DNA from: Oenanthe sinensis
Taxonomy: Eukaryota; Streptophyta; Magnoliopsida; Apiales; Apiaceae
Assembly: GCA_028671895.1 (NCBI GenBank)
Contig: CM053800.1
Span: 24,387,886 to 24,451,885, forward strand
DNA: 64,000 bases
Direction of reading: 5' to 3'
The translations under genes were made by a program, and so were the position numbers. The notes under the pieces are model-generated. The model made no database searches. It saw only the letters and a list, made by a program, of their open reading frames with translations, and was not told the DNA's origin. This document shows positions 48,001 to 57,578 of this stretch, piece after piece. Each line of letters begins with the position of its first letter. The stretch's first letter is position 1.

Positions 48001-48914
48001 GGAATCCCTTGAAATGCGTCAGCATGTGCAGATGGATTCTGAGCATGTGAAGATACGTGCGAGGTTCCCGCCATAGTAGTAATACCTGCATCATACTGAA
48101 GCCACACTTGAATATTAGCAGGAATAATCAGTGCTTTAGTGTGATGTTTATCCTGGTTAGCAATTGTTGTGAGTGACTTGGTGCCCATGCCAAGTGATGC
48201 AGATGTTTTACTCGATGCAAATGCCTGTCTTACAGCTAAAGCATTAGTCGGTACTAAATGATTAATGAGCATTTGTAAGAAACGAGGATACCAGCATACA
48301 ACATTAGTAGTTGCAAGGTTTCTGTTTTCAGATGATCCCATTGTAGCCACTATTTCGGAAAGAACGATTCTTCCATAATTAATGTCCAGTTCACGGGCTA
48401 GGGAAACGGCAAAGATCTGTATGGGAATTGGAATCTGATGATAATCTTTTTCGCGCGGCCGAAAACATCTCGTGATGGCCTCGAAAAAGTAATTCCATTC
48501 CACCTGGAAGTATTGTTTCTGGATGGCGCCAGCTAAGATCCGTCCAGAAGGAGGATAGCATCCAATCTCCTCAAAGAATTTGAGACGATCTGCCGTTGAA
48601 GGTTCAGGGTCATAAACATCTTTAACTGGAAATCCCAGAACCCTGTTGAACACTTCCTCCGTTACTTCATATTCCTGACCCGCCAAGGTAAACCTGAAAC
48701 CATAGGGGGTATTTTTGCTCCCAAAAGTAACCGTACTAGTCCATAATTGCTGTAAAGCATCATGGACTAGTGTTGGTTTAGCAGTAAAAGCAACACTAGC
48801 CTTGGAGTACAAATTAAGAAATCGTATCCAAAACTTGAAGCGCGGGAGATGATCACCAATTTCCGTACTAATGTTATAAAAATTATTTTTCGCAAGAATA
48901 AATTGGTGAGCCAT
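45069..48914 (-). CDS. Accessory ORF of element C, intact, unknown function
   Basis: 1281 residues, same strand as gag-pol, downstream of RNase H. Residues 1-225 hold the domain shared with A and B: RFKFWIRFLNLYS (25-37), VLGFPV (92-97), VEWNYFFEAITRCF (138-151) and YPRFLQMLINHLVP (209-222). A long Ser/Glu/Pro/Asp-rich middle has basic clusters (VIRKKAKF, QRKRKGKAVV) that could be nuclear signals, and a Gly/Ser/Ala-rich stretch (GGASGAGGASGA) follows. Then come a coiled coil (EQAQFYKMKMMQDEA onward) and a C-terminal helical domain (SLKAVCRQMMSKGF). I see no signal peptide or membrane helix, so the 'env-like' label used for ORFs at this position is not supported. The upstream spacer has its own TATA box and motif array. 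Confidence 0.8.
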   Translation of the reverse strand: MAHQFILAKNNFYNISTEIGDHLPRFKFWIRFLNLYSKASVAFTAKPTLVHDALQQLWTSTVTFGSKNTPYGFRFTLAGQEYEVTEEVFNRVLGFPVKDVYDPEPSTADRLKFFEEIGCYPPSGRILAGAIQKQYFQVEWNYFFEAITRCFRPREKDYHQIPIPIQIFAVSLARELDINYGRIVLSEIVATMGSSENRNLATTNVVCWYPRFLQMLINHLVPTNALAVRQAFASSKTSASLGMGTKSLTTIANQDKHHTKALIIPANIQVWLQYDAGITTMAGTSHVSSHAQNPSAHADAFQGIPEEPQSDEDDDGHSHGQTSAGQRERQTTPHADPDPFAEQGNEGGNFYEQEQLSVHTTATSSSKSDSIAQDSASPQDLSQGASYISDSESETLDSSISPLLTGVKRLASVDLGESSESDPEVQPVIRKKAKFSHAATSSAQSKPRMSFTPTPPHESGSTFAHSTPKNLGEDLEPSEEPVASERPEAFIASEVPSPVHTDAAERIGSDVVLEHSAASQPEIPPQAMTETDPITATHFTYPVSAGTAFTFRNLIEGIHERETGSVCERLGSEGPSFSRPETERQTVTERFLERGHPSQTPSLNLVNLHTRMTTMENVIKQFGQSMEQLGINVGDNKRALDDYAARMASQATAFDDLANKVNDMGHAGGVLGSTLYDRMGAVESIMHTMATEISRMLYAVRSFVPPECFDDQNTQAPPDTDDAGGASGAGGASGARPSGSGFGGSYATGGSGEKGDGQDNSPKGESGKETRQQSLIIEEIGEQTDLVKENEPVIDEEAQRKRKGKAVVAEQEEPFIDLSRHQEEAHAVLDSDSDMEDVPLAHAIRRSLKEQGGGAGMSSGQPEEIPVDKETLEAQQLALEQAQFYKMKMMQDEAVFLEKKAELKEKQYDHELARLADPQVDLDKKRIGQKWDDARKILSGVCTKGTHNKEAEDLFYNLNLQNPLIVDYINALKRLISKVRVGYNAMVKEWQVILSLVEGVPTSFLYVDDQFISRRSASELFLLATKIQYSQAEELSILYRDQLMQLAEDKGPEFSANPDVVRMVVDGKMKRVSLEENDLMALPVESLKAVCRQMMSKGFTSDIKEKSVEFIERVIFKMSNEIWKCDIIAPNPLDNVKIEPELIERKWNILQAVKNVDEALTLPSGSLEQGEIREAVGVPGRDSVYWIHTYDDDTADALAFIDADQNQTLLHMSRKWLLQTQDAAFLERVIEVFKWGEVENENVDEKQRLLKYLSEVVVEKKRMERDAVVSTILTVLRATLK

Positions 48915-49400
48915 TTGTAAAATAATTTTCCTTGAGTTAATGTGATATTTTGAAAAGAAACAATTAACGTAAATACGTAAGGAAAAAAATGTAATCTAAT
49001 TAATTCCTTTTAGAGAATCGAGAAGATGAACAACCGATTTGAACTAAACTACGGAATTAATTATAATCAAAATCAAAACAACCAAAATCCAGTCCAGTAA
49101 ATAATGCAACCCCAAATCAGTGATATAAAAACTAAACTGTGTTTGTAAATAACCGTGATAGTTGTGTGTATATGTGTGTATATGACAAACTGAACAGATG
49201 AACAGACGGGTCCAAATACACAATAACAGGGCAAACAGAGAATAGTAAATATAAAACGGGCAGCAGTTCGAGATATGTAAGAATTTTAACACAACTCGAA
49301 TGAACAGAGCAATGACTGTTTGAAATCGCAGGGAGGGAGGGTGGGGGCTGTAAAAATTTAGGGTTAAAACAATTAGGTAAAAGTGAAAAGAAAGACGGGT
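48915..49400 (-). other. Leader-like CT-rich region upstream of accessory ORF of C
   Basis: On the minus strand the sequence after the TATA box at 49408 is pyrimidine-rich (CCCGTCTTTCTTTTCACTTT, then CCCCCACCCTCCCTCCC) and runs to the ATG at 48914, as in a long 5' untranslated leader. A 188-codon open frame in the same sense (49044-49610) starts inside the motif array and encodes hydrophobic, T-rich-codon sequence; I regard it as chance. Confidence 0.5.
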
Positions 49401-49407
49401 TAATGTT

Positions 49408-49417
49408 GTATATATAG
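49408..49417 (-). promoter_or_regulatory. Candidate internal TATA box for accessory ORF of C
   Basis: CTATATATAC on the minus strand, directly downstream of the motif array and followed by a CT-rich leader. Array, TATA box and leader are in the same order as in the LTR promoter of this element. A start about 30 bases downstream would give a leader of roughly 460 bases. Confidence 0.5.
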
Positions 49418-49482
49418 GCATATATGTGCAAAGACGAGAATATCCCTGTGAAAAAGGAAAAAAAACGTTAAGTACATACAGG

Positions 49483-49971
49483 GGAACATCAAGTCGAACA
49501 CTATCTCGAACATCTAAGTCGAAATTCGAGATGAGTTTCGAGATAGGAGCTATCTCGAACATCAAGTCGAATATTCGAGATAAAGTTCGAGATGACACTA
49601 ACTCGAACAAATAATCACTTGATCAATTAATACAGCTGAATAAACCCACCAGGGAATCCTATCTCGAATATTAAGACAAAATTCCAAAGAAAATGAGTAA
49701 AATTTCAAGTACAAACCTGGGAATACTATCTCGAACATCAAGTCGAATATTCGAGATAATGTTCGAGATGGGACTCAAGTCGAATATTCGAGATAATGTT
49801 CGAGATGGGACTCAAGTCGAACATCAAGTCGAATATTCGAGATAATGTTCGAGATGGGACTCAAGTCGAACATCAAGTCGAATATTCGAGATAATGTTCG
49901 AGATGGGACTCAAGTCGAACATCAAGTCGAATATTCGAGATAATGTTCGAGATAGAGATTAACTCGAACAA
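49483..49971 (-). promoter_or_regulatory. Array of TCGAACATC/AAGTCGAATATTCGAGAT motifs in spacer of C
   Basis: Dense inverted motifs built on TCGAA: TCGAATATTCGA palindromes, and ATCTCGAACAT facing ATGTTCGAGAT. From 49767 onward they form a tandem repeat with spacing 37, 49, 49 and 49 (landmark GATGGGAC or GATAGAG). The same words occur in the LTR array (57579-57772) and in the leader array (56478-56660). Confidence 0.75.
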
Positions 49972-50557
49972 TTTCCCAGACTTGGAAAAAAAAAATTTCG
50001 AATATTCTTCCCAGACTCAGAATTTTCAAATTTTTTAATTTTGAAGATAGTCATAATAATTTGGCAATTTTTGCAATAAAAACAACAATTAAAATTTTGC
50101 CAAATTAAGATAAACATCAATTCAAGGATTTTTATCAAAGCAAATAATAAAAACATTCCTTGACAATTCTAAGGCCTCTTAAATTAAACAACATTACATG
50201 AAAAACACAGGTAAATTCATCTAAAAATCATAAAAAAATTTAGAATAATATGAATTTAACTCCCCCTATGATCATTCAATCATACCAGCATAAATTCAAA
50301 GATTTAACTAATAATTACACATAAAACACAATGAATTCATGTAAAATAACACAACATGCATCCTAAAATACTCATTACTTAATCATTTTAAAGTCTAAGT
50401 CCATAATGATTAATTAGCATGCAGAAGTGATATTTTGAGCAATTATAGAGATTATTTACATATGTTTTCAACTTTGTATCAATAAAATAGGCAAATGACA
50501 AGACTAAAAACATATGTTCATGATTAAAAACTGAAATTTTGCAGATAGCAGAAATCA
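49972..50557 (-). other. Pol 3' flank of element C, non-coding
   Basis: AT-rich spacer with no long ORF in the element's sense. It includes a polypurine-tract-like GGGGGAGTTAAA (minus strand) near 50260. Nothing else recognised. Confidence 0.4.
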
Positions 50558-53500
50558 CTAACTTGTGTTAAGCATTCCCAATTCACCAACCAACCTATTG
50601 AATGTTACTTCATCAAGAGGTTTAGTGAATATATCTGCAATTTGTTGCATTGTGGGCACAAAATGTAGCTCCACAGTCCCTTCCTCGACATGTTCTCTAA
50701 TGAAATGATACCTGATATCTATATGCTTGGTTCTTGAGTGGTCTACAGGATTGTTAGTCATGGCAATGGCACTTGTGTTGTCACACATGATTGGAATCTT
50801 TTTGTGCTCCATGCCATAATCTTTCAATTGGTTCCTCATCCACAGTATTTGAGCTACACAGCTTCCAGCAGCAATATACTCAGCTTCAGCAGTAGAAGTA
50901 GATACTGTGTGTTGCTTTTTGCTTTGCCAGGACACCAATCTTCTGCCAAGAAATTGACATGCACCAGATGTGCTTTTTCTATCAATCCTGCAACCTGCAT
51001 AGTCTGAATCCGAATAGCCAATTAGATTAAAACCTGTATCTCTTGGGTACCAAATCCCTAGATTTGATGTTCCCTTGAGATACCTAAAGATTCGTTTGAC
51101 GGCTATGAGATGTGATTCTCTAGGATCCACTTGGAACCTTGCACACAAACAAGTTGCGAACATAATATCGGGTCTACTTGCAGTTAAATAGAGGAGTGAG
51201 CCAATCATACCTCGATAGCTTGTGATGTCAACTGGTTTACCTGATTTGTCTTCATCAAGCTTCGTGGTTGTTGCCATGGGAGTCTTAGCTGTTGATGCAT
51301 CTTCTAGATTATACTTCTTGAGTAAATCTTTGATGTACTTGGACTGACAGATAAAGATTCCATCTTTTCTTTGACTGATCTGTACTCCAAGGAAGAAGGA
51401 CAGCTCTCCCATCATGCTCATCTCATACTTATCCTGCATTAACTTGGCAAATTTCTCGCACAAGCGCTCATTAGATGACCCAAAAATAATATCGTCCACA
51501 TAGACTTGAACAAGTATTAAATCACTTTTTACATTTTTATAGAACAATGTTTTATCAATTACTCCCCTAGTAAAACCACTTGCAATTAAGAACAAGGATA
51601 GGGTTTCATACCATCGTCTTGGGGATTGTTTGAGGCCATAGACAGCTTTGAAGAGAAGATACACAAAATCTACAAGTTCTGGATCAACAAAGCCAGGTGG
51701 CTGTTCCAGATATACTTCTTCTTCTAGCTCTCCATTCAGGAAGGCACTTTTCACATCCATCTGAAAAACCTTGAAGTTCTTGTGTGCTGCAAAGGCCAAG
51801 AACATCCTGACTGCCTCAAGTCTTGCAACTGGAGCGTAGGTCTCATCATAATCAATACCTTCTTTTTGAGAATAACCCTTCGCTACCAAACGAGCCTTGT
51901 TTCGTGTTACAAGTCCGTCTTCATCCAGTTTATTTCTGAATACCCACTTAGTTCCAATTACTGATCTGTTCTTCGGTCGGGGTACCAGCTTCCAAACTTT
52001 CTGCCTTTCAAACTGATTGAGCTCCTCTTGCATTGCAATCACCCAATCAGTATCAACAAGAGCTTCTTCTATTTCTTTAGGTTCAAGCTTGGATAAAAAC
52101 CCAGAATATAAGCAAATATTAGCCATGTCAGCTCTTGCAGTTCTTCTAGTAGTCACACCAGCATCTGGATCACCAATTATTAATTCAAACGGATGGTCTC
52201 TACTCCATACTCGTTCTCTTGGAAATTGTCTTGATGATTCAGCTTGACTTTCTGAGTTGTTGTGTTGACTACTTGTGGTATTTCCACTAACTCCCCCTGA
52301 GTTAGTGCCAGCTCCTACAGAACTAGTGTCATCTCGTCTTGAGCCTTGAACGCTTGTCCTTGAGCTGCTATTTACTCCCCCTGAGTTGTTGCAGGATCTT
52401 GCGGAAGAAGTTTCTTCTGATCTTGTAGGATTCGATTGTTCATTAAGCTCAGATGTTTCTTCACGAACACTTGGAACATTTGAAATGATAACCAACTCAG
52501 GTTCATCTTCAGGTTCATCTAAGTCCAGATTCTGAAATTTAAGGGACTCTGGTTCACTAGAATCTTTAGATATTGATGGGAGTTTGGTATCGTCGAATCT
52601 GACGTTGTAGCTTTCAGTCACTTTTCGATCATTCACTAAGAATGCCCGATAAGCTGCCACCACATCTGTAGAATAACCAACAAGGATTCCTTCACGAGCT
52701 TTTGCTGCAAATTTTCCTAGATTTTCATTATCTATAAGCACATAACATTTAGCTCCAAAGACATGAAAGTATTTGATTGTAGGTCTTCTGTTATTCATTA
52801 GTTCACATGGTGTCTTTTCTTTATCTTTTATGATCAGGGTTCTATTCTGAGTGTAACACACTGTACTCACTGCTTCGGCCCAAAAGTAAAGAGGAAGTTT
52901 TGAATCATACAACAATGTTCTTGCTGCTTCAACCAAAGTTCTGTTCTTCCTTTCAACTACTCCATTTTGCTGTGGAGTTCTCGGGGCTGAGTACTGACGA
53001 CGTATTCCCTTAGATACACAGAAGTCATTCAGCACTGCATTCTTAAATTCAGTACCGTTGTCTGTTCTAATCGTCTTTACAGTAAGTGTTGAAACATTCT
53101 CAATTTGAGTGATGTGATCAATGATTAGGAAAGGTACTTCGTCTTTCGTCATTGCGAACAATACCCATGTATACTTGGAGAAGTCATCCACGATTACCAA
53201 AGCATATCTTTTCCTAGATAAGGATAGGACATTCACTGGGCCAAACAAATCCATATGAAGAAGTTGTAAAGGCTCAGTGATACTAGAAATTTCTTTACTT
53301 TTATGTGATGCTCGCTTTGACTTTCCCATTTCACAAGCTTCACAGAGTCCTTTAGGAGCAAACTCCATCTGTGGTAGATCTCTCACTAATTCTCGCCTCG
53401 CGAGAGCATTCATCGTTTTGAAGTTTAAGTGAGATAGCTTTTTGTGCCATAACCAGCTTTCATCATCTGAAGCTTTGCTGTAGAAACAGGTGACTTCATT

Positions 53501-53914
53501 CTGATTTGCCGAATCCATGTCTGCAACAAAAAGATCTGCCTTTCGAACTCCTTTCAAAGCTAACGAACCTTCCTTGATGTGAGTTATTGATACACCTTTC
53601 TTATTGAAGACAATTTCATAACCTTTGTCACAGAATTGACTTATGCTCAACAGATTGTGCTTCAATCCCTCAACATAGGAAATATCTTCAATGATGACAT
53701 TTCCAGTCTTCAGTTTGCCATATCCCTTTGTCACTCCTTTGCTGTCATCTCCAAAGGTAACATAAGGGCCAGCTTTCATAACCAACTCTGTAAGCAGGGA
53801 CTTGTTTCCTGTCATATGCCTTGATGCTCCACTATCTAGCACCCATAAGTCTTTATTTCTTTTCTGCTTAATGCCCTGCAATGACAGATTGGTTAGGCGT
53901 TCTTCGGAACCCAA
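50558..53914 (-). CDS. pol: copia pol polyprotein, intact (element C)
   Basis: 1118 residues in one open frame. Protease: LWVLDSGASRHMTG, active DSG at 27-29. Pre-integrase box: WLWHKKLSHLNFKTMN with downstream CEACEMGK. Integrase catalytic triad visible at about D222 (HMDLFGP), D285 (RTDNGTEF) and E321 (NGVVERKNRTL), spacing DX35E. A Ser/Asn-rich linker with two NSGGV stretches follows. RT runs from about 600, with FQMDVKSAFLNGELEEEVYLEQPPG and YVDD at 805-808. RNase H follows (SKKQHTVSTSTAEAEYIAAGS, SRTKHIDIRYHFIREHVEEG), ending LGMLNTS. The ATG at 53914 overlaps the gag end by 22 bases in another frame. All key residues are present, so the polyprotein could be active if expressed. Confidence 0.93.
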   Translation of the reverse strand: MGSEERLTNLSLQGIKQKRNKDLWVLDSGASRHMTGNKSLLTELVMKAGPYVTFGDDSKGVTKGYGKLKTGNVIIEDISYVEGLKHNLLSISQFCDKGYEIVFNKKGVSITHIKEGSLALKGVRKADLFVADMDSANQNEVTCFYSKASDDESWLWHKKLSHLNFKTMNALARRELVRDLPQMEFAPKGLCEACEMGKSKRASHKSKEISSITEPLQLLHMDLFGPVNVLSLSRKRYALVIVDDFSKYTWVLFAMTKDEVPFLIIDHITQIENVSTLTVKTIRTDNGTEFKNAVLNDFCVSKGIRRQYSAPRTPQQNGVVERKNRTLVEAARTLLYDSKLPLYFWAEAVSTVCYTQNRTLIIKDKEKTPCELMNNRRPTIKYFHVFGAKCYVLIDNENLGKFAAKAREGILVGYSTDVVAAYRAFLVNDRKVTESYNVRFDDTKLPSISKDSSEPESLKFQNLDLDEPEDEPELVIISNVPSVREETSELNEQSNPTRSEETSSARSCNNSGGVNSSSRTSVQGSRRDDTSSVGAGTNSGGVSGNTTSSQHNNSESQAESSRQFPRERVWSRDHPFELIIGDPDAGVTTRRTARADMANICLYSGFLSKLEPKEIEEALVDTDWVIAMQEELNQFERQKVWKLVPRPKNRSVIGTKWVFRNKLDEDGLVTRNKARLVAKGYSQKEGIDYDETYAPVARLEAVRMFLAFAAHKNFKVFQMDVKSAFLNGELEEEVYLEQPPGFVDPELVDFVYLLFKAVYGLKQSPRRWYETLSLFLIASGFTRGVIDKTLFYKNVKSDLILVQVYVDDIIFGSSNERLCEKFAKLMQDKYEMSMMGELSFFLGVQISQRKDGIFICQSKYIKDLLKKYNLEDASTAKTPMATTTKLDEDKSGKPVDITSYRGMIGSLLYLTASRPDIMFATCLCARFQVDPRESHLIAVKRIFRYLKGTSNLGIWYPRDTGFNLIGYSDSDYAGCRIDRKSTSGACQFLGRRLVSWQSKKQHTVSTSTAEAEYIAAGSCVAQILWMRNQLKDYGMEHKKIPIMCDNTSAIAMTNNPVDHSRTKHIDIRYHFIREHVEEGTVELHFVPTMQQIADIFTKPLDEVTFNRLVGELGMLNTS

Positions 53915-56343
53915 CTTTGATTGGGCCCGGCTTTTCTATAAGATCGATAGTTATCAGGTATAACAACAGGAGATGCACTCTTTTTAACATTACTAGAGCT
54001 TTCGACTTTGTCTTTCCCTTTTTCAGACTTGACAGATTTGTCAGTCTTAGGAGAAGGCTTGTCACTCCTAACTTTAGGAGGACTGGCAGTCTTAGCTCTC
54101 ACATGCTTCTTCTTGATATTAGAACTAGTAGCAGTATTTAAACATGTTTGACTAGTTGCATTCATCAAATTTACAAAAGTTTGCATGACGTTAAAAGTGC
54201 ATGGCATACAATTAGGTTGACCACATTGTGCATGATTCTGATGCATGTTATTCATTGTATGTGGTACAGGCATGGCATGTGCAATAGGAATATTCATGTT
54301 AGATTTACATGCATAAGAAAGATGTTTAGTAGATTTACAGTGATAACATGTTTTCTTTACTCGTTCTGCCTTAACCTCTTTTATGCCCTTTTCTTTCTTA
54401 ACCTGTTGTTTAACAGCCTTGGCTCCTAATCCTGGTCTAGATTCTTCTCTAGGGGATTTGATTTTAACTGATTTAGTAGGAGTTACAGGTTGTTCTTTCT
54501 TCCGATCTTCCATCTCGATTTCATATCTAACTAGTAAATCAGTCTCTTCTTCTTCTCGAGGAGCAAAGTGTTTGAATATTGGTTTAATAGCAGATTTGAG
54601 AATTATAGGTACTTCTTTTTTAATCTCACTGGGACTGGTGTCTACAGGCCTTTTCCCTTCTTTCTTTGATAAGTTAGAATAGTCAAGTCCTACACCAACA
54701 CCAGTTATCTTCTTAAATGTGCTACTATCAACATTCACTTTACTAGCTGCTAGTTTATAAGCTTCGCATTTTGTTTCTAACTCAGCTAGTTTATTCCTAA
54801 GACATGCTTCTATTTCATCTTTAAGGTTGAGCTTGTGTTCCAAAGTTTTAATAGAGTCTCTTAGGGAAGTATCTATAGTGCAAACGGCCTCTAATTCTTC
54901 CACTTTTGCCTCAAGCATTCTGCATTTGGCAACAATTGTTTTATGTTCTTTTTGAGAAGTATTTAGGCTTTTGCACAGCATATAGATCTCTTCGCTAAGA
55001 GCCCCGTTCTGCACCTTATAATCATCTAGAGACATTTCTTCCTTAAGGGTTAGAACTGGTACCTCTGGTTCATCTGACGTTTCAGCCATGAGGGCAAAGT
55101 TTGCTGTATGAGTAACTTCTTCCTCATCTGAATCATCCCACGCTCTTCCTTCTGTGACAACTAAAGCTCTTTTTCCATGTCTTTCCTTCACCAGGGCCTC
55201 ATACTTGCTTTTGAGGGCTTCATAAGTTTCTTTTGGATATGTCTGTTTAGGCTTCTTGCAATCTGTAGCAAAGTGTCCAGCTTCACCACAGTTATAACAT
55301 TTGAACTTCATTTTGAAATCCAAAGGAGATTTGTAGCTGGTACTCTTGCCTTTTCCTTTGTAGCCTTGTGAACTACCACCACCCCTAGTAACCCGATAAT
55401 AAGATGAAGATTTACTTTGCGGTCGGTTACTCTTTCTGAATCTGATATTGCTGAACTTCCTTGCCATGTATGCCACGACACTGTCATCCATGTTGTCCAG
55501 CTCTTCTTGGGTGAAGTAGTCGTCATCACTATTTGATGTGCACTCATCATCATTTTCAACTTGAGGTGATGCAGGTGATGACCTAGGCTTTTCTGCAACC
55601 ATTGCCTTTTTAGACTCTACCTCATCAGCAACTAACCCTGATGCAGCTTCTTTTCCTCTTGAATCATTATCCCATGCTTGATCTTGAAGTGTTTCCAGCT
55701 CATAGGTCTTTAGAATTCCATAGTATTCTTCCAGAGTTGTTGTGTATAAATCTCTGGTTTCTCTAACAGCGTAGACTCTATGTTCAATGCTTTTTGGCTG
55801 GTTCCTCAGATATCTCGTGTTGACTTCAACCACGGGGAGAGTTACACCTCTCAGATTCAAATCCAAAACCAATTGACTGAATCTTAGATAGACATCGGTT
55901 ATACTTTCTCCTTTTCTTATTCTGAAAGTGTCATACTACATCTTGAGTATAAGTGTTTTGTTGCTTCTGACCTCAGAGGTACCTTCCATGACGACCTCTA
56001 GCTTGTCCCAAATCTTCTTTGCTGTAGTTAGTCCTTTAACTACGTTAAACATCTCATGATCTAGGGATTCCATCAGTGTTTGTCGAACGGATGTGTCGAA
56101 AGATATCTGCTCCTTATCAGCATCTGAAAAGTCTACTGCCTTCTTCGGCTCAGACCGTTGTGGTACAACCACATCTCCTTCCATATGCTCAGGAACAACA
56201 ACCATTGGTACAAATTTACCTTTATCGAGAACTTCCAGATATTCAGGATTGACGGACTCAAGGTAAAGTTTCATTCTCAACACCCATTCTTCATAATGAT
56301 CTCGGTCGAACATTGGAATCTTGAAATTGTTTTTAGGTGCCAT
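53893..56343 (-). pseudogene. copia gag with one in-frame amber stop (element C)
   Basis: It starts at the ATG at 56343 (MAPKNNFKIPMFDRDHYEEW). A single TAG at 55933-55935 cuts the frame after 135 residues; the same frame then runs open to 53893. The N-terminal UBN2/Retrotran_gag_2-type domain spans the stop (KIWDKLEVVMEGT before it, YGILKTYELE after it). The knuckle CYNCGEAGHFATDC lies near 55290, a coiled coil at 54770-55030, a second knuckle-like CYHCKSTKHLSYAC near 54330, and the end is QSWVPKNA. The stop sits at the same aligned position as the TAG at 6918 of element A. Otherwise the frame is undamaged. Confidence 0.85.
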
Positions 56344-56477
56344 CTAATTGTGGATTTAAAGTAAAGATAATAAACTTTTCTTATTACTTGAGTAGTAATT
56401 AAAAGAAAATTAAATTATCTCAAAATAAATCAAACTTCAAATTTTGATCACCAAAAAAAATTTCTAAGTACCAGGAC

Positions 56478-56660
56478 AAGGCTAAGTAGAATATCTATGT
56501 AGAACTTCTGCCTAAGTCGAAATTCTCCAAGTCGAAATCTTCTAAGTCGAACTTTTGTCCAAGTAGAATATCTTAAGTCGAATATTCAAGTAGAATATTC
56601 CAAGTAGAATATTCAAGTAGAATATTCAAGTAGAATATTCCAAGTAGAACTTTTGTCCTT
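56478..56660 (-). promoter_or_regulatory. Third motif array of element C, in the gag leader
   Basis: About a dozen variants of AAGTMGAATATTC (M = A or C) in tandem between the primer site and the gag ATG. They are the same word family as the LTR array (AAGTAGAATTTCTAC) and the spacer array (AAGTCGAATATTCGAG), and intermediate between the two. Confidence 0.7.
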
Positions 56661-57140
56661 GGAAGAAATTTTCTGCAGGTCACTTTTAATATTGAATAAA
56701 CAATATTACTTTTCACACTTTTTGACTTTTGTAGCTTTTCTCACCTAACTCACCTAACCCACGTGCTAGGTACTGAATATCTTCTGTAACATTTTTGTTG
56801 TGAGATTTATGTCAAATCAAAAGCCAATAACACCTTTTTAACTTTATGTCTCTTGAAAAAGTAATCAAAAGTTGCTGGGTTTATCTTCTTTATCAAGAAC
56901 AGTAATGTCTCCTTGAAGAACACCAAAAATCAAAGTACCCAGAATAATTCACAAAAATTATCTAAAGTCCTCCCAAGCTAAATAATTACTTCTGGAGTAT
57001 TTAAATAATTTTTAGAGTGAGTTTTCTCTGCCAAACAAATTTGAGCACACTTTTCGAGAAGAACTTGAAAAGTAGATCTATAGATGAAGACTCACTAATC
57101 TTCTACCAAACACAAGGATCTATGTTTTGTATATTAAACA

Positions 57141-57157
57141 TGAAGCTCTGATACCAA
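57141..57157 (-). other. Primer binding site of element C (initiator tRNA-Met)
   Basis: TTGGTATCAGAGCTTCA on the minus strand, directly after the 5' LTR. Confidence 0.85.
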
Positions 57158-57428
57158 TTGTTAGGTCCAAATGTGTTGTAGAGGGGGGGTGAATACAACT
57201 TTTCAAATTTAAGAAGCAATAAATGCAATGTAATAAATGAACATACTGATTCAAGGAATATATGTTTTATATATATCTTGAAAAGGTTGCTACAACATTC
57301 ATTACAAAGTACATAAGAAGTAAAGAGGGTAGTAAATGATACTAAGCTCGGTGAATATACTCTCTCTCTTTTACAAGTGTTTTTCTCGAAAATATTGCTC
57401 TCATTTTTAAATAATACACAAGTACTTC

Positions 57429-57438
57429 TATTTATACT
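57429..57438 (-). promoter_or_regulatory. LTR TATA box of element C
   Basis: AGTATAAATA on the minus strand, about 140 bases downstream of the motif array. The same box lies at 43471-43480 in the other LTR. Confidence 0.6.
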
Positions 57439-57578
57439 ACTTGTAATCTATGTCCTGTAGACTTCAAAGACTAAGATGTACGTGGCCCAATGATGTCCAC
57501 ATAAATCTTTTCTTATCTTGAAAGCTTGGAAATCTGCCAATTAGATGATGCCATGTGTCATGTTGAAACTGTCCTCCA

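Noticed and set aside
49044..49610. 188-codon hydrophobic ORF in the sense strand of C, possible env-like membrane protein
   Set aside because: It starts inside the motif array, covers the TATA box and CT-rich leader, and its hydrophobicity follows from T-rich codons. No counterpart exists in the spacers of A or B.
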